64,000 bases of DNA from Burkholderiales bacterium C2 (GCA_005503085.1 SCOI01000007.1:62001-126000); one strand, 5' to 3'; shown: positions 27,615 through 37,026, numbered from the stretch's first letter. Notes: generated by a model from the sequence alone, not told the origin. Numbers and translations are program-made.

Positions 27615-28405
27615 ATCGACTGCTCCCGCAGCTTCTTCGAGACCTCGCGGCTGGCGGTGAAGCGCGTGCCGTCGCGCATCTGCACCACCAGCTGCGAGCT
27701 CTCGTCGGGCGTCATCGCCTCCACGCAATCGAGGTTGACGATGCAGCTGCGCTGCAGCTTCAGAAAGCGCTGCGGGTCCAGGCGCTGCTCGAAGCTGCTG
27801 ATCGGCAGGCGCACCAGGAACTGGCGACCGCGGCTGGCGATGGCGGTGTACTTGGCATCGGAGCGCAGGTATTCGATCGCGTCGACATGCAGCGGGAAGA
27901 TCTTGCCCTGGTCGCGCACCAGGATGCGGGTCAGCGGCGCCTCGGGGGCTTGTTCCAGGGCCTCCAGTGCCGGATTGAGTGTCGGGCTTGGCGCCGCGTC
28001 ATCGACCCGCTCCAGCCCTTGCAGCGCGTGCTCGACCGCCTCGACAAAGCGATCATGCGAGAAGGGCTTGAGCAGGTAGTCCACCGCATGCAGCTCGAAG
28101 GCGGTCAGCGCATGCTCGTCATAGGCGGTCGTGAAGATCACCGCCGGGCCGCTGGTGTTGGGCTGCTGCGCCAGCGCACGCAGCACCTGCAGGCCGGTCA
28201 TGCCCGGCATCTGGATGTCCATCAGCACCAGGGCCGGCTGCAGCGCGCGGATCTGGGCCAGCGCACTGGCGCCATCGTGGCAGACCGCCACCAGCTCCAG
28301 CTGCGGCAGCTGCCCCACCCATTCGGCCAGGCTCTCGGCGGCCAGCGGTTCGTCCTCGGCGATCAGGGTGCGTATGCGGGGGCTGTGGTCGTGGTTCATG
28401 GTCAT
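27611..28405 (-). CDS. LytTR-family response regulator
   Basis: A 264-residue DNA-binding regulator. The receiver domain covers about residues 10-130 (IAEDEP acidic cluster, phospho-acceptor D63 in [34 protein letters not shown]). A linker follows, then a LytTR domain (about 157-264) with [20 protein letters not shown] and [13 protein letters not shown]. The start at 28405 overlaps the kinase stop (ATGA); ATG 28399 in frame is also possible. It pairs with the LytS-type kinase immediately upstream and is coupled to the DUF2807 gene downstream. Confidence 0.93.
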   Translation of the reverse strand: MTMNHDHSPRIRTLIAEDEPLAAESLAEWVGQLPQLELVAVCHDGASALAQIRALQPALVLMDIQMPGMTGLQVLRALAQQPNTSGPAVIFTTAYDEHALTAFELHAVDYLLKPFSHDRFVEAVEHALQGLERVDDAAPSPTLNPALEALEQAPEAPLTRILVRDQGKIFPLHVDAIEYLRSDAKYTAIASRGRQFLVRLPISSFEQRLDPQRFLKLQRSCIVNLDCVEAMTPDESSQLVVQMRDGTRFTASREVSKKLREQSI

Positions 28406-29514
28406 GCTTGCGGTATCCAGAGGTCGACGCGGAAGCCCGCGCCGGGAGCGGTGTGGATCTTGAAGCGGGCACGGCCCTCGAAGTCCAGCGCGAAGCGCCG
28501 GCGCAGCGCCGACAGGCCGATGCCGCGCCGTGCGCCCGCTGCTGCAGCATCGGCGCCGGGTTCGAGCCGCGCCGGGTCGCAGCCGGGGCCATCGTCCTGC
28601 ACGGTCAGGGCCAGGCCGGCGTTGAGCGCATCGCGGCGTGCGCTGATGCTGATGCAGCCGCCCCCGGTGCGCGGCGCGATGCCGTGCAGGATGCTGTTCT
28701 CGACCAGGGGCTGCAGGGTCAGGGCCGGCAGCTCGTCGTCCAGCGTGGCCGGGTCCAGCTGCCAGGCGATGTGCAGGCGCGGGCCCAGGCGCAGCGACTC
28801 CAGTGCCAGATAGTCGCGCACGAAATCGACCTCGTCCTGCAGGCTGACGCGGTCGCTGGCGCTGCGTTTGCTGTCCAGCACATAGCGCAGCATGCCGGCA
28901 AAGCGCAGCAGCGCGTCCTCGGCGGCCTTGGGGTCCTTGCGGGTCAGCGCGATCAGGGTGTTGAGCGTGTTGAACAGGAAATGCGGGTTCAGCTTGCCGC
29001 TGATCGCGGCCAGCTCGGCGCGCGCCAGCGCCGACTCGGCCTGGGCCGCCGCCACCGCGCTGGCGCGGGCGCGGCGTGCGTTCAGCACGGCCGCGAAGCC
29101 GGCCACCAGCGCGATATAGACGAACACGCCCCAGATCGCCCGCCACAGCACCAGCTGCTGCAAGGTGGCCTGGGCATGGTCGGCGCCGAACAGCCACCAG
29201 GCGGTCAGGAACTCCAGCCCCTGCCACAGCGCGGCGAACAGCAGGGCCGCCAGCGCATGCAGGCTCAGGCTGGCCGGCGTGCCCAGTCCGCTGCGCTGCA
29301 GCCAGCCCACCCAGGGCAGCACGGCCACACCCAGCAGCATCGGCGGCCACAGGCTCAGCGTGGCCTGGTAGACCGCGCCCCAGAGCTGCCAGATGCCACG
29401 CTGCAGCTCGGTGCCGGCCATCGCATAAAGCATCCAGCTCAGCAGGCACAGACCGGCATAGGCAAGCCAGAGCTTGTGATTGCTGTCGGCGGGGCGTGGG
29501 CTCGATCGGGGCAT
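28402..29514 (-). CDS. LytS/YehU-type sensor histidine kinase
   Basis: A 370-residue inner-membrane sensor kinase. Four transmembrane helices lie in the first ~145 residues with little periplasmic sequence. The His_kinase domain follows: [15 protein letters not shown] with acceptor H178, [13 protein letters not shown] as N-box, and DDGPGCDP as G1 of the ATPase. This class uses LytTR regulators, and one is encoded directly downstream with a 4-base overlap. It is divergent from ssb. The signal is unknown; the DUF2807 third gene suggests envelope sensing. Confidence 0.92.
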   Translation of the reverse strand: MPRSSPRPADSNHKLWLAYAGLCLLSWMLYAMAGTELQRGIWQLWGAVYQATLSLWPPMLLGVAVLPWVGWLQRSGLGTPASLSLHALAALLFAALWQGLEFLTAWWLFGADHAQATLQQLVLWRAIWGVFVYIALVAGFAAVLNARRARASAVAAAQAESALARAELAAISGKLNPHFLFNTLNTLIALTRKDPKAAEDALLRFAGMLRYVLDSKRSASDRVSLQDEVDFVRDYLALESLRLGPRLHIAWQLDPATLDDELPALTLQPLVENSILHGIAPRTGGGCISISARRDALNAGLALTVQDDGPGCDPARLEPGADAAAAGARRGIGLSALRRRFALDFEGRARFKIHTAPGAGFRVDLWIPQA

Positions 29515-29592
29515 GGCGCCATCTTAGGATGCCCCCGCCCGCTGGCGGCGGCGGCGGGGATCAAGTGCCGGATCGCGGGCACGAGGCGCCAG

Positions 29593-29622
29593 TTGGGGGG
29601 CGGCGAACGACAGCGGCATAAT
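29593..29622 (+). promoter_or_regulatory. Candidate sigma-70 promoter of ssb
   Basis: TTGGGG (29593-29598) and CATAAT (29617-29622) are separated by 18 bp, 40 nt before the ssb start. The -10 matches the consensus at 5 of 6 positions, unusual in this GC-rich DNA. Confidence 0.45.
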
Positions 29623-29661
29623 CCAGCCCTTACTCACGAACAAACGCCAGCGGAGCGCATC

Positions 29662-30156
29662 ATGGCCTCGGTCAACAAAGTCATTCTCATCGGCAACCTC
29701 GGTCGCGACCCCGAGCTGCGCTACAACCCCAGCGGCGTGGCCTTCTGCACCATCAGCCTGGCGACCACGCGCAACTGGAAGAACCGCGAGTCCGGCGAGA
29801 AGCAGGAAGAGACCGAATGGCACCGTGTCGTGTTCAACGACAAGCTGGCCGAAATCGTCGGCCAGTACTGCAAGAAGGGCCGCCCGCTCTATGTCGAAGG
29901 CCGTCTGCGCACCCGCAAATGGCAGGACAAGGAAGGCCGCGACACCTACACCACCGAAATCATCGCCGACCAGATGCAGCTGCTGGGCGGCCGTGACGGC
30001 GGTGACGAGGGCGGCGGTAGTGGCGGCAGCAGCTACGGCGGCGGCCGCAGCGCGGGCGGCCGTGGTGCCGACCGCGGCGACGATTTCGATGCCCCGGCAC
30101 CGGCCCCGAAGTCCTCGACCGGCTTCGATGATATGGATGACGATATTCCCTTCTGA
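29662..30156 (+). CDS. ssb: Single-stranded DNA-binding protein SSB
   Basis: A 164-residue SSB that coats single-stranded DNA in replication and repair. The OB fold occupies residues 1-110 ([20 protein letters not shown] at the start, then [16 protein letters not shown] and [18 protein letters not shown]). A Gly/Ser/Arg-rich flexible linker follows, and the acidic tip DDDIPF that recruits partner proteins ends the chain. The start is fixed by the conserved N-terminus and a GGAG site. It is monocistronic, with a terminator 24 nt downstream. Confidence 0.98.
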   Translation: MASVNKVILIGNLGRDPELRYNPSGVAFCTISLATTRNWKNRESGEKQEETEWHRVVFNDKLAEIVGQYCKKGRPLYVEGRLRTRKWQDKEGRDTYTTEIIADQMQLLGGRDGGDEGGGSGGSSYGGGRSAGGRGADRGDDFDAPAPAPKSSTGFDDMDDDIPF

Positions 30157-30180
30157 GATCGACCGACTCAGACCCTGAAC

Positions 30181-30215
30181 AGAAGGCCCGTGGCGCTTTG
30201 CGCGACGGGCCTTCT
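30181..30215 (+). terminator. Terminator after ssb
   Basis: AGAAGGCCCGT (30181-30191) and ACGGGCCTTCT (30205-30215) form a perfect 11-bp stem; the loop can add CGC/GCG. TGCTTAT follows. On the minus strand it would also lie after the convergent LysR gene. Confidence 0.8.
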
Positions 30216-30245
30216 TGCTTATGGGGGGCTGTTGCGCAGGGCACC

Positions 30246-31154
30246 TCAGTGCTCGGCCGCCTCCTCCTGCAGCCACCGGCAGAAGGCCTCGACGGCCGGC
30301 TTGCTGCGGCCCTGGAGTCCGGTGACGATCCAGAAGGCGTAGGCGTTGGGCAGCTCCGGGCCGAAGGGCTTGATCAATCGGCCGCGCTGCAGGTCTTGCG
30401 CGACCAGCGGCGCCAGGCCCAGCGCGACGCCGTGACCGGCGACCGCTGCCTCCTGAGCCAGGTAGATGCTGGAAAAGACCGGGCCCCTGCTGGCGTCCAC
30501 GCCTGGGCTGCCAGCGGCTTGCAGCCAGGCCGACCAATCGGGCACGCCGGGCCGGCCGGCCGCGCTGTCGTCATGCAGCAGGGTGTGCTGCGCCAGGTCC
30601 TCAGGCCCGAGCAGCGGCCGGCAGGCCTCGCCCAGCAGTGCGGGTGCGCAGACCGGGAACACCGGGGCCTCCATCAGCCGCTCTGCCCGCACGCCGGCGT
30701 AGCCGCCGGGGCCGTAGCGGACCGCGACGTCGACACCGCCGCGGGCGAAATCGGCCGGCTCGTTGCCGGTCACGAGGCGGACCTTGAGATCGGGATGCTC
30801 GCGGTGGAAGTGATGCAGCCGGGGCGCCAGCCATTTCGCGGCGAAGGATTCCATCGTGCTGACGCAGAGCTGCGCTGCCGAGGGGGCGGTGGCGCGGTCC
30901 AGCGCCAGCTCAAGCTGGCCGAACAGCTCGCTCAGCGAAGCGGCCAGCGCCTGGCCTTCGGCGGTCAGCGTGATTGAGCGATGGCCGCGATGAAACAGCG
31001 GCAGGCCCAGATAGGCCTCCAGATGCTTGACCTGGTGGCTGACCGCCGCTGGCGTGACGAAGAGCTGCGCCGCTGCGGCCTGGAAACTGAGGCAGCGCGC
31101 GGCCGCCTCGAAGGCGCGCAAGGCATTCAGCGGGACGGGATGGCGGGGCTTCAC
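30246..31154 (-). CDS. LysR-family regulator, GcvA-like
   Basis: A 302-residue LysR-type regulator. The N-terminal winged helix (NALRAFEAAARCLSFQAAAAQ, then VTPAAVSHQVKHLEAYLG) is of the GcvA/AmpR subgroup; the rest is the periplasmic-binding-like effector domain. I chose GTG at 31154 because it gives the standard KPRHPVPLNALRAFE start; the longer frame begins at a TTG and adds non-conserved residues. It is divergent from the metallo-hydrolase gene, and a perfect LysR-type dyad lies between them, so that gene is the probable target. Confidence 0.9.
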   Translation of the reverse strand: MKPRHPVPLNALRAFEAAARCLSFQAAAAQLFVTPAAVSHQVKHLEAYLGLPLFHRGHRSITLTAEGQALAASLSELFGQLELALDRATAPSAAQLCVSTMESFAAKWLAPRLHHFHREHPDLKVRLVTGNEPADFARGGVDVAVRYGPGGYAGVRAERLMEAPVFPVCAPALLGEACRPLLGPEDLAQHTLLHDDSAAGRPGVPDWSAWLQAAGSPGVDASRGPVFSSIYLAQEAAVAGHGVALGLAPLVAQDLQRGRLIKPFGPELPNAYAFWIVTGLQGRSKPAVEAFCRWLQEEAAEH

Positions 31155-31201
31155 GCGGGCCTCGGGCTGGCTGGGGGTCGTGCATCCTATCAATCGCCTT
31201 A

Positions 31202-31226
31202 GTTTTTCTCAGGCGAAGGGAAAAAC
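31202..31226. promoter_or_regulatory. Candidate LysR-type operator (T-N11-A dyad)
   Basis: GTTTTTC (31202-31208) and GAAAAAC (31220-31226) are perfect 7-base inverted arms with an 11-base spacer, matching the T-N11-A rule for LysR boxes. It lies between the divergent LysR gene and the metallo-hydrolase gene. Binding by the neighbouring regulator is inferred from position. Confidence 0.6.
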
Positions 31227-31290
31227 ATCTCGTTTGTCGTCGGCACCGGTGTTTGCCAGGATGACGCGTTCACAACGATTGGAGATGGTC

Positions 31291-32139
31291 TTGATACAGC
31301 TGAGTTACGATGGCCAGCGGCGCCGGGGTTTCTTGTCGTCCGCTGCCGCCGCCCTGCTGCTGGCGGGCCGACCCGTGCTGGCGGCCGGCGGCACGGACGG
31401 CCTGCGCATCCAGCGCCTGGCCTGGGCGGGCATCCGTTTGCAGCTGCCGCAGGCCAGCCTGTTCATCGACCCGCTGGTCAGCCCGTCCGTCTGGGGGGCC
31501 GCGCTGAAGGACGTGCTGATCCCGGTCAGCGACGCCATCGGCGACAGCCAGGTGCTGATCACACACACCCATGGCGATCACTTCGACCCCCGCGCGGTGG
31601 CCCAGGCGCTGGGCCGGGGCGGCGCGCTGATCCATCCGGCCGGCACCCATCCGCTGCCGGTGCCGCCGGGCGCAAGGGCGCGGCCGGCCCCGCTGTGGGA
31701 ACCACAGCTGCTGGGCGACTTCACCGCCACCGCCGTGCCTGCCTCGGACGGCTTCGGCGACCCGCAGGTTTCCTGGGTGGTGTCGGCCGGCGGGCGGCGC
31801 ATCTTTCATGGCGGCGACACGCTCTGGCATGGCCATTGGTGGCGGATCGGCCGCCAGCTCGGGCCCTTCGATGCCGCCTTCCTGCCTATCAATGGCGCAC
31901 GCTTCGGCTGGCGCCAGCCGCTCAGTGGCCAACCCGGCGTACTGACGCCCGAGCAGGCGGTGGCCGCCGCGACCGTGCTGGGCGCGCGCCGCCTGATCCC
32001 CATCCACTATGGCGTCTCGGGCATGGCCGAGTACGTCGAGATCGAGGACCCGCTGGCCCGCCTGCGCGAGGCGGCGCGCGAGAAACCCGTTGCCGTCCAG
32101 GCGCTGAAGCCGGGAGCCTGGCTGGACTGGGGGGACTGA
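31291..32139 (+). CDS. Tat-exported metallo-beta-lactamase-fold hydrolase
   Basis: About 282 residues. The N-terminus has a twin-arginine signal (QRRRGFLSSAAAALLLAG). The mature domain is of the MBL fold: zinc motif ITHTHGDHFDPRAV (H-x-H-x-D-H), then IFHGGDTLWHGHW and the late RLIPIHYGV histidine. It resembles UlaG/RomA-like hydrolases rather than antibiotic lactamases. I favour TTG at 31291 because GGAG lies 6 nt upstream; ATG at 31285 or 31261 in frame lack spaced sites. Probably periplasmic and controlled by the divergent LysR protein. The substrate is unknown. Confidence 0.85.
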   Translation: MIQLSYDGQRRRGFLSSAAAALLLAGRPVLAAGGTDGLRIQRLAWAGIRLQLPQASLFIDPLVSPSVWGAALKDVLIPVSDAIGDSQVLITHTHGDHFDPRAVAQALGRGGALIHPAGTHPLPVPPGARARPAPLWEPQLLGDFTATAVPASDGFGDPQVSWVVSAGGRRIFHGGDTLWHGHWWRIGRQLGPFDAAFLPINGARFGWRQPLSGQPGVLTPEQAVAAATVLGARRLIPIHYGVSGMAEYVEIEDPLARLREAAREKPVAVQALKPGAWLDWGD

Positions 32140-32161
32140 CGCGAGGCCGCGCGCGACCGGC

Positions 32162-33166
32162 TCAGCCCAGCCAGGCCTTGATGCGTCGCGCCAGCGCTTC
32201 TCGGCTGATGCCATAGCGCTCGTGCAGGGTCGGCAGCGCGCCGGCGTCGAGGAAGGCATCAGGCAGGCCGGCCTGCTGGAAGCCTGCCGGCTGCACGCGC
32301 TGGCGCAGCAGCGCGCTGGCCACCGCCTCGCCGAGCCCGCCCACCACCGAATGGTTTTCGGCGACGACGACGAGGCGGTGCTGGTAACGCACGGCCTCGA
32401 CGATGGTGGCCTCGTCCAGCGGCTTGATCGTCGGGCAATGCAGCACGGCCACGCCCACGTTGTCGGCGGCCAGGTCCTGCGCCGCTTCCAGCGCCCTCAT
32501 GGTCATGAAGCCGCTGGAGATCACCAGCACATCGGCGCCGTCGCGCAGCAGCTTGGCCTTGCCGAGTTCGAACCGGTAGTCGTACTCGTCCAGCACCAGC
32601 GGCACATTGCCGCGCAGCAGCCGCATGTAGACCGGGCCCTTGTGCGCGGCGATCTGCGGCACGGCCTGCTCGATGTCCAGCGCGTCGCAGGGGTCGACGA
32701 TGGTCAGGCCCGGGATGCCGCGCATCATCGCGATGTCCTCGGTGGCCTGGTGGCTGGGGCCGTAGCCAGTGGTCAGGCCGGGCAGGGCACAGCAGATCTT
32801 GACGTTCAGGTTCTCTTCGGCGATCACCTGGTGGATGAAGTCGTAGGCGCGGCGGGTGCCGAAGACCGCATAGGTGGTCGCGAAGGGCATCAGGCCTTCC
32901 TTGGCCATGCCGCCGGCGGCGGCCATCAGCAGCTGTTCGGCCATGCCCATCTGGTGAAAGCGCTCCGGGTAGGCCTGGGCAAACAGGTGCAGGTCGGTGT
33001 ACTTGGCCAGGTCGGCGGTCATGCCGACGATCTCCGGGCGGCTGGCCGCCAGTTCGACCAGGGCCTTGCCGAAGGGCGCGGCCTTGACGCGCTGCCCCTC
33101 GCTGGCGATCGAGGCGATCATGGCCGAAGTGGTCAGGCGGGGCTTCTTGTCTGCGACGGTGTTCAT
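32162..33166 (-). CDS. Transketolase, C-terminal subunit
   Basis: A 334-residue protein with the pyrimidine-binding and C-terminal domains of transketolase (AAPFGKALVELAASRPEIVGMTADLAKYT, then RFHQMGMAEQLLMAAAGGMAKEG, with the catalytic Glu expected in GMAEQ). The N-terminal half is the separate gene upstream, with ATGA overlap and a GAAGGAG site for this start. Together they make a split, thiamine-diphosphate-dependent enzyme that transfers two-carbon ketol units. Its place last in a TRAP/SDR operon argues for a dedicated catabolic role rather than the pentose phosphate cycle. Confidence 0.93.
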   Translation of the reverse strand: MNTVADKKPRLTTSAMIASIASEGQRVKAAPFGKALVELAASRPEIVGMTADLAKYTDLHLFAQAYPERFHQMGMAEQLLMAAAGGMAKEGLMPFATTYAVFGTRRAYDFIHQVIAEENLNVKICCALPGLTTGYGPSHQATEDIAMMRGIPGLTIVDPCDALDIEQAVPQIAAHKGPVYMRLLRGNVPLVLDEYDYRFELGKAKLLRDGADVLVISSGFMTMRALEAAQDLAADNVGVAVLHCPTIKPLDEATIVEAVRYQHRLVVVAENHSVVGGLGEAVASALLRQRVQPAGFQQAGLPDAFLDAGALPTLHERYGISREALARRIKAWLG

Positions 33167-34029
33167 GCCGGGGCTCCTTCGCGAGCTGTGGATGGATTGG
33201 ACGCGTCCAGGATCGCCAGGGCCTGCTGCCACTCCGGCGGATCGACGCGGATGAAATGGTTCTTCTCGCGCTGCTCCAGGAACGGCACGCCCTTGCCCAT
33301 CAGCGTGTCGAACAGGATCACGCGCGGCTTGGCCTCGGTCAGCTGCCGTGCGGCGTCGAAGGCCTTCAGCACGGCTGCCAGGTCGTTGCCATCGACGCGC
33401 TGCACATGCCAGCCGAAGGCGGCCCATTTGTCGGCCAGCGGCTCGAAGCCCAGCACCTTGCCCGAGGGGCCGTCGGCCTGCTGGTTGTTGACGTCCACCA
33501 GGCAGATCAGGTTGCCCAGGCGGTGGTGGGCCGCGCCCATTGCGGCCTCCCAGGTCGAGCCCTCGTCGAGCTCGCCATCGGACATCGAGTTGTAGACAAA
33601 GGCCGGGTTGTTCTTCTGGCGCAGGCCCAGCGCCATGCCGACGCCGATGGCCAGGCCCTGGCCGAGCGAGCCGCCGGAGATTTCCATGCCGGGCGTGTAG
33701 GCGGCCATGCCGGACATCGGCAGGCGACTGTCGTCGCTGCCATAGGTCTCGAGCTCGCTCTCGGGGATCACGCCGGCCTCGATCAGGGCCGCGTAGTGGG
33801 CGATCGCGTAGTGGCCGTGCGAGAGCAGGAAGCGGTCGCGGCCCTCCCACTCGGGCTCATCGGGGCGCAGGGTCAGCGCATGGCAGTAGGCCACAGCCAG
33901 CACATCGGCCCAGCCGAGCGCCTGGCCGATATAGCCCTGGCCCTGCACCTCGCCCATGCGCAGCGCGTAGCGGCGGATGCGGTGGGCGGCTTGCGCCAGG
34001 TCCGCAAGGGAAACGGGGGTGTCGTTCAT
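33163..34029 (-). CDS. Transketolase, N-terminal subunit
   Basis: A 288-residue protein with the diphosphate-binding half of transketolase: FLLSHGH (68-72 region), ISGGSLGQGLAIGVGMALG (117-135), and the Mg/ThDP motif at 150-182, SDGELDEGSTWEAAM ending in NN. The first residue of the motif is serine rather than the usual glycine of GDG, a common variant in split transketolases. It pairs with the following C-terminal subunit by ATGA overlap. Related split enzymes act in apiose (AptAB) and sulfoquinovose (SqwGH) breakdown, so a non-classical sugar substrate is plausible; the actual one is not known. Confidence 0.93.
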   Translation of the reverse strand: MNDTPVSLADLAQAAHRIRRYALRMGEVQGQGYIGQALGWADVLAVAYCHALTLRPDEPEWEGRDRFLLSHGHYAIAHYAALIEAGVIPESELETYGSDDSRLPMSGMAAYTPGMEISGGSLGQGLAIGVGMALGLRQKNNPAFVYNSMSDGELDEGSTWEAAMGAAHHRLGNLICLVDVNNQQADGPSGKVLGFEPLADKWAAFGWHVQRVDGNDLAAVLKAFDAARQLTEAKPRVILFDTLMGKGVPFLEQREKNHFIRVDPPEWQQALAILDASNPSTAREGAPA

Positions 34030-34062
34030 GGTGAGTTTCCTCTGGAAAAAGGGGCGCGCTGC

Positions 34063-35322
34063 TCAGCGCAGGATGCTGGCGGGCACATAGGACACGAGGG
34101 CGAGGACGCCGAAGGCCACCAGGTAGAAGGGCCCGAGCTCGCGCACGGTCTGGCCGACCTTGACCTTGGCCAGCGCGCTGGTGATGAAGAGGGTGGTGCC
34201 TACCGGCGGGGTGTACAGGCCGATCGCCAGGTTCACGACCATCATGATGCCCAGCTGGGTCATGTCCATGCCTATGCCCTGGGCCAGCGGCACGAAGACC
34301 GGGGTCAGCAGCAGCACGGCGGCCGGCAGGTCGATGAACATGCCCAGCATCAGCATCATCAGGTTCATGATCAGGATGACCAGCCACTTGGCATGGACGT
34401 TCTGCTGCACCCAGGCCGCGATGCCCTGCGGCATCTGGTCGAAGGTCAGCAGCCAGCCGATCGCGGCCGAGGCCATGATGACCAGTAGCACCACGCCGGT
34501 GGCCAGGCCGGCGTGGACGATGGCTGCGTTGAGCCGCGGCCAGCCCAGATCGCGGTAGATCAGCGCCGACACCAGGCCGGCGTACAGGGTCGAGAGCACG
34601 GCCACCTCGGTAGGCGTGGCGATGCCGAAGCGCAGGAAGATGATGATCAGCACCGGCAGCACGACGGCCGGGCTGGCATAGGCCAGGTGCTTGCGGAAGG
34701 CCGGGCCATCGAAAGGCGCGGTCTCGCGGGGGAAGTTGCGGCGCTTGCCGACCCACCAGCAGGCCGCCATGAAGCCGCCGCACATCAGCATCCCCGGCAG
34801 CACGCCGGCGATGAACAGCGAGGCGATGGACGCATTCGAGCTCAGCGCGAACAGGATCATCGGGATCGACGGCGGGATCAGGATGTCGATGGTGGCGGCG
34901 GCGGCCAGCGTGGCGGCCGAGAATGCGGCCGGGTAGCCCAGGCGCTTGTGCCAGGGGATCAGCAGCGAGCCGATCGCCGAGGCATCGGCCACCGCCGAGC
35001 CGGACACGCCGCCAAACAGCGTGGACGACAGCACGCCGACCTGGGCCGGGCCACCGTGGAAGCGCCCGATCAGCGTGGACAGCACGCCGATCAGGGCCTC
35101 GCCGAGCCGGCCGCCCATCATCAAGGTGCCGGTCAGCATGAAGAAGGGAATGGCGATCAGCGGAAAGCTCTGCACCTGGGCGACCATCTGCTGCACCAGC
35201 AGGTCCAGCGGCACCCGGTCCGAGGTGGCAGCAGCGGCCATCGCGGCCACCAGCAAGGCGTGGGCGATCGGCATCGCGGCGACGGCGGCGACGAGGAAGA
35301 CGGCAAGAATGAGTGCACTCAT
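34063..35322 (-). CDS. TRAP transporter large permease (DctM family)
   Basis: A 419-residue inner-membrane protein with about 11-12 transmembrane segments, the ion-coupled transport subunit of a tripartite TRAP importer. Family features: IAIPFFMLTGTLMMGG near residue 57, STLFGGVSGSAVADASAIGSLLIP near 100, and the C-terminal LAIGLYTPPVGTTLFITSALA. It works with the small permease and periplasmic receptor immediately upstream on the same strand. It stands between the receptor and the transketolase genes, so the imported solute should feed the enzymes of this operon. Confidence 0.95.
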   Translation of the reverse strand: MSALILAVFLVAAVAAMPIAHALLVAAMAAAATSDRVPLDLLVQQMVAQVQSFPLIAIPFFMLTGTLMMGGRLGEALIGVLSTLIGRFHGGPAQVGVLSSTLFGGVSGSAVADASAIGSLLIPWHKRLGYPAAFSAATLAAAATIDILIPPSIPMILFALSSNASIASLFIAGVLPGMLMCGGFMAACWWVGKRRNFPRETAPFDGPAFRKHLAYASPAVVLPVLIIIFLRFGIATPTEVAVLSTLYAGLVSALIYRDLGWPRLNAAIVHAGLATGVVLLVIMASAAIGWLLTFDQMPQGIAAWVQQNVHAKWLVILIMNLMMLMLGMFIDLPAAVLLLTPVFVPLAQGIGMDMTQLGIMMVVNLAIGLYTPPVGTTLFITSALAKVKVGQTVRELGPFYLVAFGVLALVSYVPASILR

Positions 35323-35368
35323 GGGAGGCTCCTGATGAAGGGGCTTGGGCTTACGAGGCTCACGCGGC

Positions 35369-35899
35369 CTACCAATGGGCCACCGGTACCGGCGGCTCTT
35401 CGCTGTTGGGCGCTGGCACGGGCGGAGCGAACGCCGTCTGCCAGGCCGACTGCAGGGCCAGCACCGCGAGCAGCAGCATCCCGCCCATCACGCAGGCGTA
35501 GGTGATGGAGCCGGGCAGCTGCAGGATGGGCGACTTCTCGTCGTGCACGATCTCCAGCATCCGGAAGGTGGCCAGGGCCAGCGTGCCGTAAAGCCCGGCC
35601 ACCACCAGCCAGCCCAGCGTCGTCACGGTCCGGCGCACCCGGGCCGGCAGGGTGTCCATCAGAAAGCTGGTGGTGATGTGGGCGCCGTGCACGGCCGCCA
35701 GCACCACGCCGGCCATCACCAGCCAGGGGAATAGCAACTCGGGCACCTCGTTGGCCCATTGCACGCTGGAACCGGTGGCGTAGCGCAGCACCGTGTTGAC
35801 CACCAGGATGCCGAAGATCACCACCGTGGACAGCCACAGCACCCCGCGGCACAGGCTGACGACAGCGCGATCGAGGACGCTGCGTTGCGTATCGTTCAT
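35369..35899 (-). CDS. TRAP transporter small permease (DctQ family)
   Basis: A 176-residue protein with four transmembrane helices and the DctQ pattern ILVVNTVLRYATGSSVQWANEVPELLFPW. I chose ATG 35899, preceded by AGGAGAC, over the in-frame ATG at 35944, which would add 15 residues without family support. It forms the membrane part of the importer with the large permease downstream. The C-terminal tail is proline-rich and variable. Confidence 0.93.
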   Translation of the reverse strand: MNDTQRSVLDRAVVSLCRGVLWLSTVVIFGILVVNTVLRYATGSSVQWANEVPELLFPWLVMAGVVLAAVHGAHITTSFLMDTLPARVRRTVTTLGWLVVAGLYGTLALATFRMLEIVHDEKSPILQLPGSITYACVMGGMLLLAVLALQSAWQTAFAPPVPAPNSEEPPVPVAHW

Positions 35900-35971
35900 G
35901 TTTGTCTCCTGCGGGGTCTGCGCCGGGCAGGCCCCGCCAGTCATGGGTGACTCTGGCGGTCACGCCGGGAT

Positions 35972-36964
35972 TCAGTTGCTGCGCGCGGCGGCGATGACCT
36001 TCTTGACGTAGGGACCGATGGGACCGGCGGCCCATTTGTCGTCCACGCTGGCGGTGGCCTTGACGAAGGCCGCCTTGTCGGGCGTGGTCACCAGCACGCC
36101 CTTGGCCTTGAGGTCGGCCAGCAGCTTGTCGTCGGCCTCCTGGGACAGCTTGCGTTGCAGCGCCGTCGCTTCCACTGCCGCGTCGCTGACCGCCTTGCGG
36201 TCGGCCTCGCTCAGCCGGTCCCAGCTGCGCTTGCTCATCAGAAAGGGCGTCATCTGGAACATATGGCTGGTCAGCGCCAGGTGCTTCTGCACCTCGTAGA
36301 GCTTGCTGGCATGGATGTTGACCAGCGGGTTCTCCTGGCCGTCGACCACGCCCTGCTGCAGCGCCACGTAGAGCTCGGCGAACTTGATCTGCTGCGCCTC
36401 GGCGCCCAGCGATTGCATGATGTCCACCAGCACCGCGTCCGGCGGCGTGCGCATCTTCAGGCCCTTCATGTCCTCGACCTTGGTGATGGCGCGCTTGCCG
36501 CTGGTCATGTGGCGGATGCCGTTGTCCCAGTAGCCGAGCACGATCATGCCCTTGTCGGCGGACTTGTCGGCAAGCTCCTTGCCCAGCGGACCATCGAGCA
36601 GCTTGAAGGCCTGGGCCGGCGTTGAGAACATGAAGGGCATGCCATAGGCCGCGTACTCCGGCACCGCATTGGCCACGGCGCCTTGGGAGTTGGCCGACAT
36701 ATCGAGCGCGCCGGTGCGCAGCGCGGTCACCATCGCGGCGTCATCGCCCAACTGGGCAGAGGGTGCCACCTGCACCTCGATGCGGCCCGCCGTCTTGGCC
36801 TTGAGGACCTCGGCGAATTTCAGGGCCGCTTCGTGGCGCGGATTGCCGGGCGCGGCGCCGTGGCCCAGCGTCAGCTTGACGGCCTGCGCCTGCGCCGCGA
36901 GCGGAGCGACAAGGAGGGCGGCCGCGAGCGCCAGCAGCGTGTGGGTGAAGGTCTTGCGTTGCAT
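35972..36964 (-). CDS. TRAP transporter substrate-binding protein (DctP family)
   Basis: A 330-residue periplasmic receptor. The signal peptide ends AAQAQA near residue 27; the DctP fold begins KLTLGHGAAPGNPRHEAALKFAE. The helix-loop with MKGLKMRTPPDAVLVDIMQSLGAE contains the arginine (in MRTP) that in this family usually binds a ligand carboxylate, hinting at an acidic ligand. Then ELYVALQQGVVDGQENPLVNI, the standard DctP signature. It is second in the operon after the SDR gene. The ligand is inferred only as an organic acid or sulfonate-like solute. Confidence 0.94.
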   Translation of the reverse strand: MQRKTFTHTLLALAAALLVAPLAAQAQAVKLTLGHGAAPGNPRHEAALKFAEVLKAKTAGRIEVQVAPSAQLGDDAAMVTALRTGALDMSANSQGAVANAVPEYAAYGMPFMFSTPAQAFKLLDGPLGKELADKSADKGMIVLGYWDNGIRHMTSGKRAITKVEDMKGLKMRTPPDAVLVDIMQSLGAEAQQIKFAELYVALQQGVVDGQENPLVNIHASKLYEVQKHLALTSHMFQMTPFLMSKRSWDRLSEADRKAVSDAAVEATALQRKLSQEADDKLLADLKAKGVLVTTPDKAAFVKATASVDDKWAAGPIGPYVKKVIAAARSN

Positions 36965-37026
36965 GTTTTTTGTCTCCGGATTGATGGGAAGGAAGCGCCT
37001 CTGCGGGCCTTGGGTCGTTCAGTGGA

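Noticed and set aside
31155-31193. Longer start for the GcvA-like LysR gene.
   Set aside because: It uses TTG and adds 13 residues before the conserved N-terminus; the GTG at 31154 fits the family.
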